This document shows, in pieces, positions 6,094 to 6,313 of a stretch of DNA of 6,313 nt. The notes beneath the pieces are model-generated. The model had not been told where the DNA came from, searched no databases, and worked only from the letters and a program-made list of their open reading frames with translations. The position numbers were made by a program, and so were the translations under genes. Position 1 is the first letter of the stretch; each line of letters begins with the position of its first letter. This stretch comes from Rickettsiales bacterium UBA1997 (lineage in GTDB: Bacteria; Pseudomonadota; Alphaproteobacteria; Rickettsiales; UBA1997): positions 180 through 6,492 of the forward strand of contig DDCV01000051.1 in assembly GCA_002335845.1 (NCBI GenBank), written 5' to 3'.

Positions 6094-6136
6094 GGGAAAA
6101 TTTAATTAATTATCAGTAGTTCAGCGAACGTTTGAA

Positions 6137-6313
6137 TTATAAAGTACTTGGCTTAAATATCTCAGTCTTCTGAAAATATCCATCCATATAAAAAATACTT
6201 ATCATGAGAAAAAGAGTCAAAATAATAGAACCTTCAAATCCAAAGTTTCCACCTGTTAATAATTCATGGCCATTTGGTTTTTGTTCAAATAAACTATTAA
6301 TTTTATTTCCACT
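6137..6313 (-). CDS. C-terminal end of a membrane protein, possibly CPBP-family intramembrane protease
   Basis: A reading frame open from the right edge of the window encodes 58 residues before a TAA. It contains N-G-H-E-L-L-T-G-G-N-F-G-F-E-G-S (14-29), followed by a hydrophobic segment (about 30-43) and a short polar tail. The T-G-G-x-F-G-x-E-G-S block just before a last membrane span resembles C-terminal ends of CPBP (CAAX-like) family membrane proteins as I remember them, but the catalytic motifs (E-E and H-x-x-x-[NDE]) lie outside the window, so the family is tentative. It runs in the same direction as marC and ends 43 bases before it, so it may be the upstream gene of the same operon. 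The other frames here are broken by stops or carry no comparable composition. Confidence 0.55.
   Translation of the reverse strand, partial: SGNKINSLFEQKPNGHELLTGGNFGFEGSIILTLFLMISIFYMDGYFQKTEIFKPSTL

Noticed and set aside
6094..6136. Promoter-like AT-rich sequence before marC (TTAATTAATTA region)
   Set aside because: The gap is only 43 bases, its A/T richness is not above the background of other spacers, and no convincing -35/-10 pair with proper spacing can be picked out.

Overview
The window is compact, AT-rich bacterial DNA (roughly one third G+C by eye) with nine protein-coding genes, two of them cut by the window edges. No gene-free stretch exceeds 50 bases. There are no tRNA or rRNA genes, insertion sequences, CRISPR arrays or phage structural genes. 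The MarC-like protein carries the E-M-V-F-E-K-R...E-R-R segment I associate with alphaproteobacterial MarC proteins. Together with the low G+C, very short spacers and frequent TTG starts, this suggests a small-genome, AT-rich alphaproteobacterium, perhaps marine. The taxonomic guess is inference only.

Left third, plus strand (1-2340): three closely spaced genes form a probable operon. They are the C-terminal part of inositol-3-phosphate synthase (Ino1), a sugar-nucleotidyltransferase-fold protein that best resembles CTP:inositol-1-phosphate cytidylyltransferase (IPCT), and a CDP-glycerol glycerophosphotransferase (TagB/TagF) family protein. Read together they suggest glucose-6-phosphate -> inositol-phosphate -> CDP-inositol -> transfer of phosphoinositol to an unknown acceptor, possibly a surface polymer or glycan. 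The usual partner of IPCT, a membrane CDP-alcohol phosphatidyltransferase that makes di-inositol phosphate or inositol lipids, is not in the window. A TagF-type transferase stands in its place. This is the most interesting system here.

Right two thirds, minus strand (6313 down to 2356): six co-directional genes with gaps of 43, 31, 17 and 8 bases and one 11-base overlap. In transcription order they are the C-terminus of a possible CPBP-type membrane protein, a MarC-family membrane protein, an unrecognised 60-residue protein with a strong ribosome-binding site, an exported glycerophosphodiester phosphodiesterase-like protein, an Old Yellow Enzyme-family flavin oxidoreductase, and a protein resembling the helical 5-hmdU DNA kinase / alpha-glutamyl-putrescinyl-thymine pyrophosphorylase domain, best known from phages with hypermodified thymine. 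The last two overlap and are probably co-translated. The two blocks converge, with only 15 bases between their stop codons.
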